From assembly GCA_037440125.1 (NCBI GenBank), contig JBBIUU010000155.1, forward strand, positions 1-5,158: a stretch of 5,158 bases of DNA. The letters are read 5' to 3'. Source of the DNA: JAKAJA01 sp037440125. Its GTDB lineage: Bacteria > Acidobacteriota > UBA4820 > DSQY01. Below are positions 4,957 to 5,158 of this stretch, in pieces. The translations under genes were made by a program, and so were the position numbers. Within the stretch, counting starts at the first letter, position 1. Every line of letters starts with the position of its first letter. Below the pieces are notes generated by a model that worked only from the letters and a program-made list of their open reading frames with translations, did not search any database and was not told the DNA's origin.

Positions 4957-5156
4957 TCATTCCGGTGGAGGAGCTTGTAGACATAGGCCATAGAAACCTC
5001 TTTCCCCACCCGCCGGCAGATGTCTTGGTGAAGATGAAGCGCGGTCACCACCTCACCGCGGCTAGCGCGTTCCACAAGCCCAGCCAGCAGGTCCCGCTCT
5101 TCCTCTGGTGACAGAAACCCCCACCGTCTGCCGCCGCGCCCTGAACGTTCCAGCCC
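4869..5156 (-). CDS. IS630-family transposase, N-terminal helix-turn-helix part (5' end outside window)
   Basis: The frame is open from the right edge and stops at 4869-4871. It contains G-R-G-G-R-R-W-G-F-L-S-P-E-E-E, a helical segment, then M-A-Y-V-Y-K-L-L-H-R-N-E-W-R-K-L-A-P-R and H-P-K-A-N-A-D-A-Q-E-A. This is the winged-helix DNA-binding half and linker typical of IS630 transposases ('YRLLHRxGWRKLxPRxxHPKA'). A possible internal GTG start at 5075 is unlikely to be used because the similarity continues upstream to the window edge. The real protein continues into the catalytic frame: after D-A-Q-E-A the expected F-N-K-N is read only in the -1 frame. The frame stops eight codons later. Confidence 0.8.
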   Translation of the reverse strand, partial: GLERSGRGGRRWGFLSPEEERDLLAGLVERASRGEVVTALHLHQDICRRVGKEVSMAYVYKLLHRNEWRKLAPRSHHPKANADAQEALTKTSRRS

Positions 5157-5158
5157 AT

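Larger units (their letters stand above)
4304..5158 (-). mobile_element. IS630-family insertion sequence, one end and most of the transposase (other end outside window)
   Basis: A minus-strand IS630-type transposase fills the right side of the window. The end downstream of the transposase stop is probably at the TA at 4304-4305, because IS630 elements insert at TA and leave very short flanks, and because the sequence becomes AT-rich exactly here (ACCAATTATACGTC from 4305). The terminal repeat cannot be confirmed as the other end is not in view. The short inverted repeat TAATA (4319-4323) / TATTA (4329-4333) overlaps the transposase stop. Confidence 0.7.

Overview
The window is high-GC bacterial DNA. 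Two of its proteins carry Sec signal peptides and one of these is a multiheme c-type cytochrome, so the host is probably Gram-negative with a periplasm and cytochrome c maturation. I cannot name the taxon; a soil or sediment lineage such as Acidobacteriota or a former deltaproteobacterium would fit, but that is only an impression. A run of 22 N at 1869-1890 marks a scaffold gap, so this looks like a draft or metagenome assembly.

Layout: (1) 3-155, the last 50 codons of a gene that resembles the C-terminus of AbiEii-type nucleotidyltransferase toxins, followed by a strong hairpin at 226-257. (2) A clear sigma70-type promoter (318-346) with a 22-bp perfect palindrome (344-365) across its -10/start region, leading into a TetR-family repressor gene (376-1011). 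(3) On the same strand, an exported DUF6448-type protein (1108-1743), then 11 nt later a di-iron iron-sulfur-cluster repair protein Ric/YtfE (1755-2509). Its Cys-Cys-Gly-Gly motif falls exactly in the N gap. (4) After 154 nt, an exported octaheme cytochrome of the hydroxylamine oxidoreductase (HAO) family (2664-4004) with eight CXXCH motifs. (5) 313 nt without a gene (4005-4317), containing two hairpin structures. (6) On the minus strand, an IS630-family transposase running off the window end (4318-5158), with intact DDE residues but a -1 frame change near 4893-4896.

Working model (inference): genes 2-4 form a TetR-controlled module for reactive nitrogen. The periplasmic HAO-like cytochrome would act on hydroxylamine, NO or nitrite; Ric would repair iron centres damaged by NO in the cytoplasm; the DUF6448 protein would be an exported partner of unknown function. 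The palindrome over the promoter suggests that the TetR protein represses its own operon. Whether the cytochrome gene is read from this promoter or its own is open, since I find no convincing promoter in 2510-2663.
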